Source: JAJXWB01 sp964634325 (GTDB taxonomy: Bacteria > Pseudomonadota > Alphaproteobacteria > Rhizobiales > Beijerinckiaceae). Taken from it: a stretch of DNA of 64,000 bases. Of the stretch, positions 34,491 through 44,160 are shown in pieces. A program made the position numbers and the translations under genes. Numbering within the stretch: the stretch's first letter is position 1; each line of letters begins with the position of its first letter. The stretch is from contig CAZWJF010000005.1 of the NCBI GenBank assembly GCA_964634325.1, positions 1 to 64,000 on the forward strand, in the 5' to 3' direction. Under the pieces are notes generated by a model. It did not search any database. It had not been told where the DNA came from and worked only from the letters and a program-made list of their open reading frames with translations.

Positions 34491-36419
34491 GTGACGAACG
34501 GGCAAGCGGCGGGAAGAGTTGGCGGCGCAGCGATCGCCGCTTTCGTCGCTGTAGCCGCGCTGTTCGTCTTTACGCATCCGTTTCCAGGCTTTTCCGGCGA
34601 CTCGCAGATCTATCTGGGTCGAGCTATGGCGGATATCGACCCCCAGGGCGTCGGCCGCGATCTGATGTTCCGTCTCGACGGGCAGTCGCGTTTTACGATC
34701 TTCCCCCGTCTCGCCGCCTGGCTCGCGTCGCAAAACTCGCTGCTGGCGACGGCCCTTTGGCTGGTCGCCGCGTCGTCGTGTCTGTGGTTCGCCGCCGTAG
34801 CGCTGTTGGCGCGCAGCGCGCTGACCGGACCGATCTGGATCGGCTTGGCCATCGTGATCGCTGCGCCTGCCGGTTATGGCGGCTTCGATCTTCTGCGATA
34901 CGGCGAAGCGCTCGCCGAGCCGCGTCCGTTCGCGGAAGCCTTCGTCATCTTCGCGCTCGCAGCCTTCCTGGCGGGCCGTCTCGCGTTGTCGGCGGCCTGC
35001 ATCGCCGTAGCGATCCTGTTTCATCCGATCATGGCGCTTGCGGGCGTCGCCACCATCGGCCTGCGGCTCTGTTTCGACGATCGTCGCTGGATATTTGTCC
35101 CGCTCGTCGGTTTCGTCGCGGTCGCCTTCGCCTATTGGACTGCGGCGCCCAACGCCGAGCGGCTCGCTCTGTTCGATCCGGCGTGGCTGGCTGAACTCAA
35201 CAATCGCAACGCTTATCTGTTCCCCCACCGCTGGCCGCTCGCCGCCTATGCGCTGCCGTTCACGCAGGCCGTAGCCATCCTCGTCGCCAGCCGCCGCGCC
35301 GCGCCCGAGTTGCGGCGTCTCCTGCTTGCGGGGCTTCTTGCGGGGCTCCTTGGACTGGCGATTGCGTTTGTCGCAGGCGAATTCTACCCGCTCGTCATTC
35401 TCGTGCAGGCGCAGACGTGGCGCATGTGGTGGCTGACTGGCCTGCTCGCGGCAGTGGCGCTCGCTTGCGCCGCATCGACCATGGCTCGCGCCGAGCCGGC
35501 GGATCGCGTCGCATTGGCGGCGCTTGCGCTGTCGATGGCGCTCGCGCCGGAATTCGAACTGGCCGCCGTTCTCTTGGCCCTGGCGGCGCTCGCGCTGGGA
35601 TTGCGCCCGGCGCGGTCCAGGATCGAAATATCCGAACATTTCGCTCGCCTGACGTGGATTGCGGGCGGCGTGGCGCTCGTCGCCCTGAGCGTGAGTGAAA
35701 TGACCGACCTCGCGCAATTGAACGGCTTCGCGCAGCCGGACTTCACGCCGAACTACATGACGCTGGTCCTGAAATTCACTGGACCGCTGCTGGCCTTCGC
35801 GACCGTCGCATTCGCCGCGTTCGGAATGCCGCGCGCGCTGGCCCGCATGCCGCGCGGCCTTTACGCCGCCGTCGCAGGATCGGCGGCCGTCGGCGCCGCG
35901 TTCCTGTGGAACAGCGCATCCTCGTACGACAACGCGCTAGGCCATTCAGAACGCCAGGCGGATCTCCTGCGCCTCGCGCCGAACGGCGAGGGCGAAGTTC
36001 TCTGGTTGAGCGCGTCGCTGGAGCCGATGATCTGGATGGGCCGTCCCAACTGGAACGCGGAGATGCAGGGCGCAGGCGGCGTGTTCTCCCGCCAGATCGC
36101 AATGGCCTACGTCGATCGCGCGCAGGCGCTCGTCGATCTCGGACTGCGCGATCAGAGCCTCGTGCGTCGCGCTCCCGGAGCGGTCAAGAGCGTCTTTCCC
36201 GAACTGAAACGCGAGCAGTTCGTGAAACTTTGTGCGCGGCAGGACGCGCCGAGCTACGTCGTCGCGCCGATCCGCAAGGACGCGGCGCTAGACCCCGACC
36301 TCAAAGCCCGGCGCTGGACCGCGCCGGCCGTGCGAGTCGATCCGCTGCTCTCACCGGATCGCGTCGAGTTCGCGAGGATCGAGGAATACGCGGTCATCGC
36401 TTGCGCCGATCACCGCTGA
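34491..36419 (+). CDS. Large polytopic membrane protein in glycosylation cluster
   Basis: A 642-residue protein starting with GTG 16 bases after gtrA. It has about 11-13 hydrophobic helices up to residue about 480 and a C-terminal soluble part of about 150 residues. A first-loop acidic motif after helix 1 (FPGFSGDSQIYLGR) is at the place where GT-C glycosyltransferases carry catalytic Asp residues. A role as a membrane glycosyltransferase or ligase is therefore plausible but not proved. I cannot name a family. Confidence 0.6.
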   Translation: MTNGQAAGRVGGAAIAAFVAVAALFVFTHPFPGFSGDSQIYLGRAMADIDPQGVGRDLMFRLDGQSRFTIFPRLAAWLASQNSLLATALWLVAASSCLWFAAVALLARSALTGPIWIGLAIVIAAPAGYGGFDLLRYGEALAEPRPFAEAFVIFALAAFLAGRLALSAACIAVAILFHPIMALAGVATIGLRLCFDDRRWIFVPLVGFVAVAFAYWTAAPNAERLALFDPAWLAELNNRNAYLFPHRWPLAAYALPFTQAVAILVASRRAAPELRRLLLAGLLAGLLGLAIAFVAGEFYPLVILVQAQTWRMWWLTGLLAAVALACAASTMARAEPADRVALAALALSMALAPEFELAAVLLALAALALGLRPARSRIEISEHFARLTWIAGGVALVALSVSEMTDLAQLNGFAQPDFTPNYMTLVLKFTGPLLAFATVAFAAFGMPRALARMPRGLYAAVAGSAAVGAAFLWNSASSYDNALGHSERQADLLRLAPNGEGEVLWLSASLEPMIWMGRPNWNAEMQGAGGVFSRQIAMAYVDRAQALVDLGLRDQSLVRRAPGAVKSVFPELKREQFVKLCARQDAPSYVVAPIRKDAALDPDLKARRWTAPAVRVDPLLSPDRVEFARIEEYAVIACADHR

Positions 36420-36423
36420 GCGA

Positions 36424-38223
36424 TCAGCGAGGGCGAACCCGGAACGCCGCATTGGGCTGAGCCTTCGCGTTGACCGGCTCGAGCCAATCCGGAATCCTTC
36501 CGGCGATCAGCGCAGCGGCCAGTCCGTTCGGCGCGGCTTCGGCCATGATGTGCATCTGCTTCAGCGCGGAGCAGGCGACGACGTAATTCGCGTGCGACCG
36601 GCGCACGATTTCCTCGGCTTTCTCGGGCGTGGCCATGAATGCGTCGACCGACAGCCGGTTGCCGTGGTTATCGCGATGATAGGGCGCTGCGATCGCCGAA
36701 TGATGCGTGAACGCCAACAGGTGCGAACCCGCGTCGATGGGTGCGAGGACGACGCCGGCCGGCAGAGCGTCGAGCGGCCTGACCACTTCCGGACGCAGAC
36801 AGGACAACGAATGGCTGTCCGTCGTCGGCGGGTCGGCCGGCAGGACGAGCGCATAGGCCATTGGCGCAAAGGGCAGGCAGAACATGGCTGTCGTCGCCGC
36901 GCGCAGGACCGGCGAAACGGGCAAACGCCGCGCCAGCATGACGGCTGCCGCCGCGCCGCCGATCGCCGCGAGGGGCGCCGCCGAGGAATAGACGCGCACC
37001 GCCCAGAAGGTCATGACGAAGCCTGTGACGATCAACGCCGTCAACAGCGCAAAGCGCGCGCGCAAGAGTCCCTGCGCCGCGATCGTCGCCGTCAGGCTGG
37101 CGAGCGCAGCAAGCGCGAGCGGCGCACCGATGGTGACGGCCGTCGTCGTTTCCGTTCCGACGAGAGCGAAGAGTTTCTGCGCTTCGCCCACGTGATCGAG
37201 CCAGATCGCACGAACGAGAGGATCGAGGCCAACGAATGGATCGCCGAGGCAGGCCGGCGCCGTGACCCGCAAGACGACGACCGCGAACCCGCCGGCGACG
37301 CCGGCGGCGACCAATCGCAAGCGTACGTTTGCAAGGCGCGGCGAGACGATGGAGAGGGCGAACATCGCCGCCGCGCCCGCCATCCCCGCAGCGAGGTGAA
37401 CGACCGAATAGGCGTCGCAGGCGACCAGCGACCAGCGGTCCGGTCCGACGGTCGCGCCGAAGGCGACGCCGAGCGAAAGGCCGAGACCAGTTGAGAAGCT
37501 GCGCATCGCCGCGCGCTGCTCGTCGCCGCGAACGATCCACGCGAATACTGGCGCCGAGCAGAGAACGAGGAAGAACGGCAGGTTCTCGAGACTGATCGCC
37601 AGCGACAGCGCCACGAAAAGCCCCGCCAGCCATGCGCGTCGCCCATGCCGCGGATCGAAGGCCGCGAGCAATGCGCCGGTCGTCGCGAGAAGAAGAACGA
37701 TCTGCGGCGCGTGATGGTCGATCCGTCCGGCGACGAACTGGCTGACTGCCGGGCCTGTCGCGAAGGTCAGGCCGATCGCCGCCATTTGCGTCGCGCGGTC
37801 GCCAAACTGCGACGCGACGCGCGCAACGACGAAATAGAGCGCGACCAGCAGCAGGAACGGAAAGGCGAGCCGCGTCATCGCTTCGGCCTGCGCCGGCGCG
37901 GCGAACAGGCCGAAGAGTTTCATCAGCAGGACGAGCGGAACATCGACGATACGCGACCAGTGCATGAAGACGCCGGCCGGCGGATCCATGCGATGGGCGG
38001 CCATGTCGAACCAGCTTTGGCCAGCCATCAGATCTCGGACCTGAACCATGCGCATGGCGTCGTCCGTGTCGTAGAAGGCGCCGGTCCTCCAGACGTCGCC
38101 GGCATGTTCCCACGTCATGGCGACGCCGCTGGCGAGCGCGACCGCAATCGCCCAGACTGGACCCGGACGCACGGCGAGGCCCGCATTGTCGATCGGTCGC
38201 AAGGCCGCCTGCGCGTCGCTCAT
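36424..38223 (-). CDS. GT-C fold membrane glycosyltransferase/oligosaccharyltransferase-like protein
   Basis: A 599-residue polytopic protein. Helix 1 (about 20-40) is followed by an external loop with TGAFYDTDDAMRMVQVRDLMAGQSWFD...MHWSRIVD, the acidic first-loop signature of STT3/PglB-like and related GT-C enzymes. About ten further helices follow, then a soluble C-terminal domain (about 460-599). It likely transfers a lipid-linked sugar in the periplasm. It is convergent with the preceding gene, whose stop lies only four bases away. Substrate unknown. Confidence 0.68.
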   Translation of the reverse strand: MSDAQAALRPIDNAGLAVRPGPVWAIAVALASGVAMTWEHAGDVWRTGAFYDTDDAMRMVQVRDLMAGQSWFDMAAHRMDPPAGVFMHWSRIVDVPLVLLMKLFGLFAAPAQAEAMTRLAFPFLLLVALYFVVARVASQFGDRATQMAAIGLTFATGPAVSQFVAGRIDHHAPQIVLLLATTGALLAAFDPRHGRRAWLAGLFVALSLAISLENLPFFLVLCSAPVFAWIVRGDEQRAAMRSFSTGLGLSLGVAFGATVGPDRWSLVACDAYSVVHLAAGMAGAAAMFALSIVSPRLANVRLRLVAAGVAGGFAVVVLRVTAPACLGDPFVGLDPLVRAIWLDHVGEAQKLFALVGTETTTAVTIGAPLALAALASLTATIAAQGLLRARFALLTALIVTGFVMTFWAVRVYSSAAPLAAIGGAAAAVMLARRLPVSPVLRAATTAMFCLPFAPMAYALVLPADPPTTDSHSLSCLRPEVVRPLDALPAGVVLAPIDAGSHLLAFTHHSAIAAPYHRDNHGNRLSVDAFMATPEKAEEIVRRSHANYVVACSALKQMHIMAEAAPNGLAAALIAGRIPDWLEPVNAKAQPNAAFRVRPR

Positions 38224-38347
38224 TCGTCGTGTTCCAGCTTCGATCGGCCTTTATAGGACGCCGCCCATTGCAGCGAGGTTACCGGCGGCCAGCCTTGTCA
38301 TGAGCGCCCGCGCGTGAGAGACCGGCCGCCATTGGAGCCGCCGACCC

Positions 38348-39652
38348 ATGACGCCATCAGCACGCCTGTCCGCCGCAATAGACCTCGTCGCCGCCATCGG
38401 CGATCTGCGAGTGCCGGTCGCCGAAGCGCTGAAGGACTGGGGTCGCCGCAATCGCTACGCGGGCGCGAAGGATCGAACCGCCATCGCCAACATCGTCTAC
38501 GATGTGCTGCGGACGCGCGCTTCCGCCGCCTGGATCATGGGAGACGAAGCGCCTCGCGCAATCGTTCTCGGCGCGCTGAAGCGCGCGAGGGGGATGGCGA
38601 CCGACGACATCGCCGCGCTCTGCTCCGGCGAGCGCTATGCGCCGGCGCCGTTGAGCCAGGACGAGCGGGCGCGTCTCGACGCGGCGAACATCGACGGCGC
38701 GCCGGCCCACGTGCAAGGCGATTTTCCTGAATGGCTCGCGCCTTATTTCGAGCGGGCCTTCGGCGATGCGACCGTGGCCGAGGGCAGGGCGCTCGCCCAG
38801 CGCGCGCCGGTGGACCTGCGCGCCAATACGCTCAAGGCCACGCGCGACGAGGCGCTCGCCGCGCTTGAACATCTCGGCCCGCAGCCGACGCCGTTCTCGC
38901 CGGTCGCGCTGCGCATCGCGACCGGCCCGGATGGGCGCGGCCCCGCGCTTTCGGCCGAGCCCGCCTATGTCAAAGGCCTCGTCGAGGTTCAGGATGAGGC
39001 CTCGCAGCTCGTGGCGCTCCTTGCCGCGCCGAAACCCGGCGAACAGGTCCTCGATCTTTGCGCCGGCGGCGGCGGCAAGACGCTCGCTATGGCCGCGGAG
39101 ATGCAGAACAAGGGCCAAATCTTCGCGACTGACGCCGACGGCCGTCGTCTCATGCCGATCTACGACCGGCTCGAGCGCGCCGGCGCGCGCAACGTTCAGG
39201 TGCGGGCGCCGCGCGGCAAGGCGGACGTTCTCGAGGGACTGGAGGGCCGTTGCGATCTCGTGCTCGTCGACGCGCCATGCACCGGAGTCGGCACATGGCG
39301 GCGCAACCCCGACGCCAAATGGCGCATCCGCCCCGGCGCGCTCGAACAGCGCATGAAGGATCAGGACGCGGTGCTCGAACGGGCCGCGAAATATGTGAAG
39401 CCGGGCGGACGGCTCGTCTACGTGACCTGCTCATCGCTGCGCGAGGAGAACGAAGACCGTGTCGGCGCTTTTCTGGCGGCGCACGCTGATTTTTCGCCGC
39501 GCGACATGTCGGCGGAGACGCGCCGCCTGGGGCTGGACGCGCTCGCCGATCATGCCTCGCCGCACGGACCCGGATTGCGGCTCTCGCCCGCAACGACCGG
39601 AACGGACGGGTTCTACGTTTGCATACTGGAGCGCGACGCGCGTCCGTCCTGA
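38348..39652 (+). CDS. rsmB: RsmB-family rRNA (cytosine-C5) methyltransferase
   Basis: A 434-residue enzyme with an N-terminal NusB-like RNA-binding region (about 1-140) and a C-terminal Rossmann methyltransferase. SAM motif VLDLCAGGGGKTLAMA (about 234-249) and DAPCTGVGTWRRNPDAKW (Cys311) are present. The nucleophile Cys361 is in VTCSSLREEN. It should methylate C967-type positions of 16S rRNA. It is shorter in the NusB part than enteric RsmB, as is usual in alphaproteobacteria. Confidence 0.9.
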   Translation: MTPSARLSAAIDLVAAIGDLRVPVAEALKDWGRRNRYAGAKDRTAIANIVYDVLRTRASAAWIMGDEAPRAIVLGALKRARGMATDDIAALCSGERYAPAPLSQDERARLDAANIDGAPAHVQGDFPEWLAPYFERAFGDATVAEGRALAQRAPVDLRANTLKATRDEALAALEHLGPQPTPFSPVALRIATGPDGRGPALSAEPAYVKGLVEVQDEASQLVALLAAPKPGEQVLDLCAGGGGKTLAMAAEMQNKGQIFATDADGRRLMPIYDRLERAGARNVQVRAPRGKADVLEGLEGRCDLVLVDAPCTGVGTWRRNPDAKWRIRPGALEQRMKDQDAVLERAAKYVKPGGRLVYVTCSSLREENEDRVGAFLAAHADFSPRDMSAETRRLGLDALADHASPHGPGLRLSPATTGTDGFYVCILERDARPS

Positions 39653-39883
39653 TGGGTCCAGGTCGACCATCCATCCTTGTCGACATGGCCGTTCACGCCG
39701 GGCGTCGTCGCTGCGCTCATGCCGGGCGTGCAGGGTGGGGCAAGGGCTGTCCGTCGACGCGACGGGCGTCCGCGCCCGGGCCGACGACCGCGCGAACTCG
39801 CGGGTTTCGTTCAAGAAATGGACCGCGAGCCCCTTCGGCATGTGGGGACATCGTCGCGAGGAGAGACCCGCGGTCCAAGCTCT

Positions 39884-40798
39884 TCAGGCCGCTCGCCTGT
39901 AATCCGGCGCGGTCCAGGCGCCGACATGTTCGACGCCGAGCGCGCTTCTGAGTTTGGCGAGATAGGCGATGCGCGGCGCGCCATCGAAACCGTCCGCGGC
40001 GAGTTGCGGCGTGAGGCGCTTGGCGTCGATCCACGCGAATCCGCGCCCTTCGAGCGCCGCCGCGAGCGCGGCCAGCGCCGGCGCGTGAGCCTCTTCGCTT
40101 GTGAACTGCACGGATTCGATCACGAAAACGCGTCCGACGGCGACGCCATATCCGCCGGCGATCCGTTCGCCGCTCTTCTGCGAAATATCGAACGAATGCG
40201 CGAAGCCCGCGTCGAACAAGCGCGCGAACGCCCACTTGAGCCGCGGCGGGGTCGGTTGCTCGGCGTCGGCCTCGCACAGGGCCGCCTCGAAATCCTGGTC
40301 GAAGGCGACGCGCGCCTGACCATGCGCATATGACAGCCGCTCGGCGAGCCGCTCCGGCGCGATCATCGCGCGCGATGCAGGCGACCACCATTTCATCGGG
40401 CCCAGATGGCCCGACGGATAGAGGCCGCGCTCGTAGGCGTCCATGATCGTGGCGACCGACAGATCGTCGGCGATCCCGCAAAGCCCCTCGGGCGAGGTCA
40501 TGGCGCGGGAGGGGTCGGGCAGGCCGAGCGCGCCGATCGACTTTTCCCGCAGCGCGAGCTCAGCGGCGCGGAAGCAGCCGCCAAAGCCGTCGCGGGCGAG
40601 TGCGGCGCGCGCCGCCCTGTAGACGCGGCGGACGACGTCCAGCGGCCGTTCGGCGAATACGCGCTCCCGCAGGGCGCGACGGACGCGCGGCGACAGCGGC
40701 GGAGGCGTCTCCGCGCCCGCCGAGAACAGCGCGGCCAGTTCGCCCAATTTGGCGCGTCCGGCGATCATGCGCGCGACGTCGGTAGCAGGTACGGTCAT
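39884..40798 (-). CDS. aat: Leucyl/phenylalanyl-tRNA-protein transferase-like protein
   Basis: A 304-residue protein. Residues about 110-290 match the Aat acyl-CoA-transferase-like fold: AYERGLYPSGHLGPMKWWSPASRAMI (WW at 137-138), HSFDISQKSGERIAGGYGVAVGRVFVIESVQF, and a DAKRLTPQLAADGF segment. Aat transfers Leu/Phe to N-terminal Lys/Arg of proteins for the N-end rule. The extra about 100-residue N-terminal segment and the weak conservation make the exact activity uncertain. Confidence 0.7.
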   Translation of the reverse strand: MTVPATDVARMIAGRAKLGELAALFSAGAETPPPLSPRVRRALRERVFAERPLDVVRRVYRAARAALARDGFGGCFRAAELALREKSIGALGLPDPSRAMTSPEGLCGIADDLSVATIMDAYERGLYPSGHLGPMKWWSPASRAMIAPERLAERLSYAHGQARVAFDQDFEAALCEADAEQPTPPRLKWAFARLFDAGFAHSFDISQKSGERIAGGYGVAVGRVFVIESVQFTSEEAHAPALAALAAALEGRGFAWIDAKRLTPQLAADGFDGAPRIAYLAKLRSALGVEHVGAWTAPDYRRAA

Positions 40799-40976
40799 AA
40801 CGGCTCCCAGCCTTCGCCCGTTTCCGGGCTGTTGCTGAAAGCCTAGGCGCCGTCCCGTTGCGGCCGGCTCAAACCGTTCGCTCGAATAGCCGTATAAACC
40901 CGTTAGGAAATCGGCTCCGGCCGTTGCGCGGGCCAGCCGCTTCGCCTAATCCCCTGCTTTGGCAGCGAGGATGAGA

Positions 40977-42584
40977 ATGACCGCGACTTCCGCTTCAGAC
41001 GCCCACCGCGAGATCGTCGAGCGCCACGACAAGGTGCTGATCGTGGACTTCGGTTCGCAGGTCACCCAGCTCATCGCCCGCCGCGTGCGCGAGGCCGGGG
41101 TCTATTGCGAAATCCACCCCTTCCAGAGCGCAGCCAAGGCTTTCGCTGAGCTGCACCCCAAGGCCGTGATCCTCTCGGGAGGCCCGGCTTCGGTCACCGA
41201 ACCCGGCTCGCCGCGCGCCCCGCAGACGATCTTCGAGGCCGGCGTGCCGATCCTGTCGATCTGCTACGGGCAGCAGACCACCGCCGTGCAGCTCGGCGGG
41301 CAGGTGGAGGGCGGCCACGCCGCCGAATTCGGCCGCGCCGAGGTGGAGATCGTCGAAGACAGCGCGCTGTTTCGCGGCATATGGGAAAAGGGCGGTAAAT
41401 ATACGGTCTGGATGAGCCACGGCGATCGTGTGACGCGTCTGCCGGAAGGCTTTTCGGTCAAGGCCGTCAGCGAGAACGCGCCCTTCGCCGTCGCCACCGA
41501 CGAGAAGCGCAAGATCTTCACCACCATGTTCCACCCGGAGGTGGTGCATACCCCCGACGGCGCGAAGCTGCTGTCGAACTTCGTGCACGAGGTCGCCGGC
41601 CTCAAGCGCGACTGGACCATGGCCGCCTTCCGTCAGGAGGCCATCGCCGCCATCCGCCATCAGGTCGGACAGGGCAGGGTGTTGTGCGGTCTGTCTGGCG
41701 GCGTGGATTCCTCCGTCGCGGCCGTGTTGATCCACGAGGCTATCGGCGACCGGCTGACCTGCGTCTTCGTCGATCACGGCCTGATGCGGCAGGGCGAGGC
41801 GGACGAGGTCGTGAGCCTGTTCCGCGACCACTACAACATCCCGCTCGTCCACGTGGACGCCTCGAAACAGTTTCTGGGCGAGCTGGACGGCGTCACCGAC
41901 CCCGAGACCAAGCGCAAGACCATCGGCCGCCTGTTCATCGAGGTCTTCGAGGCCGAGGCCAAGAAGATCGGCGCGGACGGCAAGGGCGCGCCGGAATTTT
42001 TGGCGCAAGGAACCTTGTATCCCGACGTGATCGAGAGCGTCAGCTTCACCGGCGGCCCCTCGGTGACGATCAAGAGCCACCACAATGTCGGCGGCCTGCC
42101 CGAGCGCATGAACATGAAGCTCGTGGAGCCCCTGCGCGAATTGTTCAAGGATGAGGTGCGCGCGCTCGGCCGCGAACTCGGCTTGCCCGAAGCCTTCGTC
42201 GGCCGCCACCCCTTTCCGGGGCCGGGGCTGGCCATCCGCATCCCCGGCGCCATCACGCGCGAAAAACTCGATATTCTCCGCAAGGCCGACGCGATTTACC
42301 TGGACGAAATCCGCAAGGCCGGTCTCTACGACAAGATCTGGCAGGCCTTCGCCGTCCTGCTGCCGGTGCGCACGGTCGGCGTCATGGGCGACGGCCGCAC
42401 CTACGACTCGGTCTGCGCGCTGCGCGCCGTGACGTCGGTGGACGGCATGACGGCGGACTTCTTCCCCTACGACATGAATTTTCTCGGCCGCACCGCCACG
42501 CGCATCATCAACGAGGTGAAGGGCGTGAACCGGGTGGTGTACGACGTGACGTCGAAGCCGCCGGGGACGATTGAGTGGGAATGA
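40977..42584 (+). CDS. guaA: GMP synthase (glutamine-hydrolysing)
   Basis: A 535-residue enzyme converting XMP to GMP. The N-terminal class I glutamine amidotransferase has Cys96 in SICYGQQ and the His-Glu pair in MFHPEVVHT. The ATP pyrophosphatase P-loop is LSGGVDSSVAA at about 239-249, and the C-terminal dimerisation domain ends in KPPGTIEWE. ATG 40977 has GCGAGG six bases before; an ATG six bases upstream is an alternative. Its 3' end is the integration site of the mobile element that follows. Confidence 0.96.
   Translation: MTATSASDAHREIVERHDKVLIVDFGSQVTQLIARRVREAGVYCEIHPFQSAAKAFAELHPKAVILSGGPASVTEPGSPRAPQTIFEAGVPILSICYGQQTTAVQLGGQVEGGHAAEFGRAEVEIVEDSALFRGIWEKGGKYTVWMSHGDRVTRLPEGFSVKAVSENAPFAVATDEKRKIFTTMFHPEVVHTPDGAKLLSNFVHEVAGLKRDWTMAAFRQEAIAAIRHQVGQGRVLCGLSGGVDSSVAAVLIHEAIGDRLTCVFVDHGLMRQGEADEVVSLFRDHYNIPLVHVDASKQFLGELDGVTDPETKRKTIGRLFIEVFEAEAKKIGADGKGAPEFLAQGTLYPDVIESVSFTGGPSVTIKSHHNVGGLPERMNMKLVEPLRELFKDEVRALGRELGLPEAFVGRHPFPGPGLAIRIPGAITREKLDILRKADAIYLDEIRKAGLYDKIWQAFAVLLPVRTVGVMGDGRTYDSVCALRAVTSVDGMTADFFPYDMNFLGRTATRIINEVKGVNRVVYDVTSKPPGTIEWE
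42555..42584 (+). mobile_element. Candidate attL core in the 3' end of guaA
   Basis: The last codons of guaA, up to ATTGAGTGGGAATGA, are immediately followed by lower-GC element DNA and an integrase 319 bases on. guaA 3' ends are a known target of tyrosine integrases, with the coding end restored by the att core. The matching attR is outside the window, so the core limits are inferred. Confidence 0.4.
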
Positions 42585-42597
42585 TTTTTGCCCCTCT

Positions 42598-42858
42598 GTC
42601 GGTATCCAAAACTACGCCACGATACGACATAACACACTGAAATAACTACATAAAGCTGTTGAAGTCTTTCGCGGACTATCGCGGGGCATGCGTCAGCTCT
42701 GACGGTATTTCTGACGGTATGCGCCTGCTTGATCCATTGACCTTTTGAAGATACCGTCAGGGTCAAGAGGGCCTTTGACGGTATTTTTTCAGGCATCAAG
42801 ACATTGAAATAACGCTATAAATTCCGCTTCAGGAGGGCCATTTTTGGCCTGACGGTAT
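42598..42858 (+). repeat. GACGGTAT repeats before the integrase gene
   Basis: The octamer GACGGTAT occurs at 42701, 42713, 42777 and 42851, in reverse at 42751-42758, and as GTCGGTAT at 42598. Another direct copy is inside the integrase start at 42970. The spacing and position between att core and int gene are those of integrase arm-type sites. They may also govern int transcription. Apart from these the gap 42585-42903 holds no gene. Confidence 0.6.
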
Positions 42859-42903
42859 TTTGGAGGCTCTCTCTCGTTTGTGATCCGAGCCCGGAGGGAG
42901 TAG

Positions 42904-44160
42904 ATGCTGACGGATTCCGGCGTTAAAGCTCTGAAACCTAAAGAGAAATCATACAAAGTCACGGACCGTGACGGTATGTATCTCGTGGTCCAGCCGTCGG
43001 GCACGATCGTGTTCCGCCTCGACTACCGAATGAATGGTCGTCGAGAGACCGTGACGCTGGGCCGCTATGGCGCTGCAGGAATTTCGTTGGCCCGTGCCCG
43101 CGAAAAGCTCATCGATGCCAAGCGGGCGATCGCGGAGGGGCGATCGCCGGCACAGGAGAAGCAGCGAGAGAAGCGGCGACTGAAGGAGGCCAAGAGCTTC
43201 GGTGAGTTCGCCGAGCGTTGGTTCCAGGAAGGGCGCATGGCCGACAGCACCAAAGCCATGCGAAGGGCGATCTACGAGCGCGACCTCCTGCCCAAGTATC
43301 GCAACCGTCTGCTCACTGAGATCACGGCGGAGGATCTGCGGGCTCTATGCGCCTCGGTCAAAGAGCGCGGTGCGCCGGCGGTCGCAATCCACGTCCGCGA
43401 TATCGTGAAACAGATCTACGGCTTCGCGATCCTGCATGGAGAGAAGGTCCACAATCCCGCGGAGGACGTCGGGCCGGCGTCCATCGCTCATTTCGTACCG
43501 CGCGACCGGTCTCTGTCTCCGTCGGAGATTCGTATCATGCTCAATCAACTGGAGCATGTCCCTACGCTGCCGACGATCCGACTTGGCATGAAGCTCTTCC
43601 TGCTCACCATGGTCCGGAAGAGCGAGCTGCAGGACGCGACCTGGGATGAGGTGGATTTCGAGAACGCGGTCTGGTCCATCCCGAAAGAGCGCATGAAGCG
43701 GTCGCGGCCGCACAACGTCTACCTGTCCCAGCAAGCGCTCGACATCATTGTCGCGCTCAAGACGTGCGCCGGCAATTCGCGGTATCTCCTGCCGTCCCGA
43801 TACGACGCGGACGCGCCGATGTCCCGGGCCACCTTCAACCGGATCACGACCGCGGTCGTGGCGCGGGCCAAGAAGGAAGGGCTGCCGCTGGAGTCGTTCA
43901 CCGTGCATGACCTGCGGCGGACGGGATCGACCCTACTCAACGAGCTGGGCTTCAACAGCGACTGGATCGAGAAGTGTCTCGCCCACGAGGATGGGCGGTC
44001 GTCGCGCGGCGTTTACAACAAGGCTGAATACGAACGTCAACGGCGCCACATGTTGCAGGAGTGGGCGAATATCGTGGACGCCTGGGCGGCCGGTCAGAAG
44101 TATGTCCCGTCGCTCTATCCGCCTTCGATGGATTTGCTGGCGCCGGAGCCTAATGTCTGA
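42904..44160 (+). CDS. int: Tyrosine integrase (P4 type, DUF4102 arm-binding domain)
   Basis: A 418-residue integrase. The N-terminal DUF4102 arm-site domain (1-90) starts LTDSGVKALKP and contains GMYLVVQPSG...TLGRYGAAGISLARARE. A core-binding SAM-like domain (about 98-185) and the catalytic domain (about 200-395) follow, with Arg238, His335, Arg338, His362 and Tyr371. It excises and integrates the element at guaA. Its end overlaps by 11 bases the end of the convergent AlpA-type gene. Confidence 0.93.
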   Translation: MLTDSGVKALKPKEKSYKVTDRDGMYLVVQPSGTIVFRLDYRMNGRRETVTLGRYGAAGISLARAREKLIDAKRAIAEGRSPAQEKQREKRRLKEAKSFGEFAERWFQEGRMADSTKAMRRAIYERDLLPKYRNRLLTEITAEDLRALCASVKERGAPAVAIHVRDIVKQIYGFAILHGEKVHNPAEDVGPASIAHFVPRDRSLSPSEIRIMLNQLEHVPTLPTIRLGMKLFLLTMVRKSELQDATWDEVDFENAVWSIPKERMKRSRPHNVYLSQQALDIIVALKTCAGNSRYLLPSRYDADAPMSRATFNRITTAVVARAKKEGLPLESFTVHDLRRTGSTLLNELGFNSDWIEKCLAHEDGRSSRGVYNKAEYERQRRHMLQEWANIVDAWAAGQKYVPSLYPPSMDLLAPEPNV

